Source of the DNA: Amycolatopsis tucumanensis
Lineage (GTDB): Bacteria > Actinomycetota > Actinomycetes > Mycobacteriales > Pseudonocardiaceae
Reading direction: 5' to 3'
Assembly: GCF_021654135.1 (NCBI RefSeq)
Contig: NZ_JAKGSD010000004.1
Coordinates: forward strand, 62,001 to 126,000
Length of the DNA: 64,000 nucleotides
Shown: one piece after another, positions 62,011 through 64,000 of the stretch
Position numbering within the stretch: position 1 is the stretch's first letter
How the letters are laid out: every line of letters starts with the position of its first letter
Position numbers and translations under genes: made by a program
Notes under the pieces: model-generated
Databases searched by the model: none
What the model was told of the DNA's origin: nothing
Seen by the model: only the letters and a program-made list of their open reading frames with translations

Positions 62011-63849
62011 TTACTTCACGTCCGCGTCGGCGACGACGAACAGTTCCGAGTGGGGCTTCGCGTTGCCGAAATCGCCGTGCGGCCACGACTTCCGGTTGAA
62101 GTTGATGCCCACCTGGCCGGTGAACTCGTCGCGGAAGTCCTGGTCCACCGTGGCCTTGCCGTCCGGCGACAGCTTCACGATGTTGACCTTGTGGTCACCG
62201 TCCAATCCGGACCGGGCGACGAAGTAGTTCGACACCGCGAGCCGGTCCGGCGAGGTGACCTCGTGGTAGAAGCCGTCCTCGCCCAGCTCGAAGTTGTCGT
62301 ACGCGCCCCAGTGCGGGCCCGCCCCCGGCGTGCCCGGGTTGATCGGCGCCGCACCGGCGAGCGTGGGCAGCACCCCGTTGTCCGCGCCGCTGCGCGCCTG
62401 CTCCTTGGTCTGGATGCCGGGACCCGCCCAGTCGGGACCCTGCGCGAGCAGGTTCTCGATGTTCAAGATGTAGACGCCACCGGTGGTGCCGGGGTCGTCC
62501 GGCCCGAGGGTGCCCTTCTGCCGCCCCTGGATGGCGCGGTAGAGGAACCGGTCGTCCGGGCTGGTCTGGATCCAGCCGCCGTTGGAGCTGGCGCCGATGC
62601 TGTCGTTGTTGCCCAGCGCCCGGTTCGCCGCGCCGTCGTCCCACACCTGGTACCAGTGGGGCTCGGCCTTGGTGATGTCCGGCGTGTAGAACACCGCGCC
62701 GCCCTGCATGGTCTGGGCGAAGGCGCCCCTGTGGCCGGGCAGGTTGGTCACTGTGGTCTCCATGACCGCGCGGCTCTCCGCGTAGAGCGGGTCGTAGTCC
62801 CCGGCGCGTGGGCCGTCCGGCAGGTAGGACACGGCCTTGAGCTTCGGGTTGTTGCGGTCGGAGATGTCCCAGGTCCGGACCGTCGGGCGGCGCAGGTACG
62901 GGGACGGCTGCTTGACCGGGTCGAGGATGATGTTCCGCGGCTCGGCGTAGTCGCTGGTCACCAGCGTGTTCAGGTCCTCGCGGGCCTGGATGCCGTGCGG
63001 GTTGGCGCAGGTCGGCTGGCCCAGCGTCGGCAGGTTCTCGCACAGCTTCGCGTTGTCGCCCTGCGGCGTGGCGGCCGAGGTCTGCGACAGGACCTGCGCG
63101 TTCTGGTCGAACCGCACGACCTCGCCGGGGCTGCCCGCGAAGCCGTTGCTGATCACGGTCTGGCCGTTGGCGTAGGTGTACGGGCCGGGCGCGACCGGGC
63201 CACCCATGTAGGTGCCGTAGGCCGTCCCGTCCTTGAGCACCCAGTAGGCGTCCGGGACCGACCCGCCGAGGGTCTGCGTCGGCAGGCTGACGCCCTTGAG
63301 CTTGAGCTGCGGCAACGCGCTCACGTCGAACGCGTAGGTCGCGGCCGCGAACAACGCGCCGGCGTAGATCGTGTCGCCCTTGTGCCACACGTACTGCATG
63401 TGGTGCGGCTCGTTCTCGACCAGCGGGCCGACCGTGGCGGTGTTGACGACCTTGCCGTACGTCGGGGAGCCCTCGGTCGCGTCGATGACGGCGAGGAAGT
63501 CCGGCCCGGGCAGCGCGTTCTTCGCCTTGTTGAGCCCGCCGCTGATGGTGCCGGGCAGGTTCTTGACGTCCTTGACGACGGTGTCCGCGATGTTCTCGTC
63601 GCCCGCCCACACGAGCAGCCATTCCTTGCGCTGCCCATTGTTTTCACTGCGAATTTTATTGACGTCGCCGCCGACCAGGTGGTTCTCCACCCAGTACTGC
63701 TTTCCGTCGGCCCCGGTTTTCGAATCGGTGACCACCTGCACGTCGGCGTAGGCGCTGCTCGTGCCCGTGTAGGTCACGGCGCCGGCGGCGAGTGCGACGG
63801 CCGCCGTGCCCGTCAGTATTTTTCGCCATGACGGCGATTTCAGGCGCAT
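62011..63849 (-). CDS. Large secreted protein, possibly beta-propeller (SBP56-like)
   Basis: A protein of 612 residues. A signal peptide (MRLKSPSWRKILTGTAAVAL) ends near residue 36 (SSAYA-DV). The mature part has blade-like strands such as KVVNTATVGPLVENEPHHMQ, PRNIILDPVKQPSPYLRRPT and GGVYILNIENLLAQG. Its C-terminal stretch (SPDRLAVSNYFVARSGLDGD, HKVNIVKLSPDG, then SWPHGDFGNA) faintly recalls selenium-binding protein/methanethiol oxidase propellers. That resemblance is weak and the function is open. GGAGAAGGC precedes ATG 63849. Confidence 0.6.
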   Translation of the reverse strand: MRLKSPSWRKILTGTAAVALAAGAVTYTGTSSAYADVQVVTDSKTGADGKQYWVENHLVGGDVNKIRSENNGQRKEWLLVWAGDENIADTVVKDVKNLPGTISGGLNKAKNALPGPDFLAVIDATEGSPTYGKVVNTATVGPLVENEPHHMQYVWHKGDTIYAGALFAAATYAFDVSALPQLKLKGVSLPTQTLGGSVPDAYWVLKDGTAYGTYMGGPVAPGPYTYANGQTVISNGFAGSPGEVVRFDQNAQVLSQTSAATPQGDNAKLCENLPTLGQPTCANPHGIQAREDLNTLVTSDYAEPRNIILDPVKQPSPYLRRPTVRTWDISDRNNPKLKAVSYLPDGPRAGDYDPLYAESRAVMETTVTNLPGHRGAFAQTMQGGAVFYTPDITKAEPHWYQVWDDGAANRALGNNDSIGASSNGGWIQTSPDDRFLYRAIQGRQKGTLGPDDPGTTGGVYILNIENLLAQGPDWAGPGIQTKEQARSGADNGVLPTLAGAAPINPGTPGAGPHWGAYDNFELGEDGFYHEVTSPDRLAVSNYFVARSGLDGDHKVNIVKLSPDGKATVDQDFRDEFTGQVGINFNRKSWPHGDFGNAKPHSELFVVADADVK

Positions 63850-63927
63850 GCCTTCTCCATGTTCCGTTCCCTGAATCTGTGCCCGGGAATTGGGCGGAAC
63901 GGAATGGTTCCGCGCGGCGCCGAGGGG

Positions 63928-63946
63928 TGTCAAAGCAGTGTCAAAG
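63928..63946 (-). promoter_or_regulatory. Direct repeat upstream of the 612-residue secreted protein gene
   Basis: On the minus strand CTTTGACA occurs twice, 11 bases apart (plus-strand TGTCAAAG at 63928-63935 and 63939-63946), 79-97 bases before the start codon. Each copy holds a perfect TTGACA -35 hexamer, and the 11-base period is the arrangement bound by SARP-type activators. Which meaning applies cannot be told. The rest of 63850-63974 shows nothing else. Confidence 0.5.
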
Positions 63947-63974
63947 GTTGGGAATAACCCACGCAAAAAGTTCC

Positions 63975-64000
63975 CCGTGTCACCCTGACGAGTGACACGG
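63975..64000 (-). terminator. Terminator of a gene beyond the right edge
   Basis: CCGTGTCAC (63975-63983) and GTGACACGG (63992-64000) form a nine-pair stem. On the minus strand it is followed by GGGGAAC and a run of five T (63969-63965), so it probably ends a minus-strand gene lying to the right. Confidence 0.7.

Noticed and set aside
60100..63831. 1243-codon open frame on the plus strand
   Set aside because: Antisense to the DUF6239 and secreted-protein genes; no domain and shadow-type Arg-rich composition.
57990..63849. A biosynthetic gene cluster at the right end
   Set aside because: No synthase, synthetase, cyclase or tailoring set is visible; only a remembered label for DUF6239 suggested it.

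Overview
The window is very GC-rich, nearly every codon ends in G or C, GTG and TTG starts are common, and many genes overlap by four bases. The gene content (a HspR-controlled dnaK-grpE-dnaJ-hspR operon, an EtfD-type iron-sulfur membrane protein, an orphan DUF742 protein, DUF3040, DUF6328, DUF6295 and DUF6239 proteins, WYL and PadR regulators) points to an actinomycete chromosome, most likely Pseudonocardiaceae and perhaps Amycolatopsis. That placement is from gene content and remembered family distributions; no search was run. I see no insertion sequence, prophage, CRISPR array or complete biosynthetic gene cluster.

Layout. 1-6.7 kb: small regulator-target pairs, each with a visible palindrome (TetR/DoxX, WYL/DinB, PadR/FAD monooxygenase plus DUF4097), then a short-chain dehydrogenase and a one-helix membrane protein. 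6.7-22.8 kb: a heat-shock region, clpB at one end and dnaK-grpE-dnaJ-hspR at the other, with HspR boxes (HAIR) before clpB and two before dnaK. Between them lie an ArsR/MFS pair, a MarR/DHA2 exporter pair whose transporter carries three extra beta-sandwich repeats, a flavohemoglobin-like protein and a dienelactone hydrolase. 22.9-25 kb: a PEBP protein, a decayed MFS gene and a TetR/SMR efflux pair. 25-34.7 kb: an EtfD-like electron-transfer protein with a palindrome at its promoter, an orphan DUF742 protein, a cation efflux protein, secreted proteins, a TetR-AidB operon and a sugar porter. 34.8-44.6 kb: three separate nucleotidyltransferase-fold proteins, dcd, an MpaB-like protein, tRNA-Gly(CCC) followed by a patch of orphan and broken genes, a membrane-anchored Nudix protein, a potassium channel and dusB.

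45-53.8 kb is a compact catabolic locus: an MFS importer, a 1183-residue GH106-like hydrolase and a GH78-like alpha-L-rhamnosidase are translationally coupled, and a divergent LacI regulator sits behind two operator-like sites; together they look like uptake and breakdown of a rhamnosylated compound. 53.9-64 kb holds a secreted superoxide dismutase-like protein, small membrane proteins, a two-gene fluoride channel preceded by a 39-residue acidic ORF, another dienelactone hydrolase, a YeeE/YedE-type sulfur transporter, two tiny secreted proteins facing each other across duplicated terminators, and a DUF6239 membrane protein paired with a large secreted protein of unknown role.

The most notable items are the DHA2 transporter fused to carboxypeptidase-regulatory-like repeats; the last 5 kb (tiny secreted proteins, DUF6239 protein, secreted 612-residue protein with a direct-repeat promoter); the membrane Nudix/nucleotidyltransferase pair; and several start-less gene remnants at 36.3, 38.7 and 23.6 kb.
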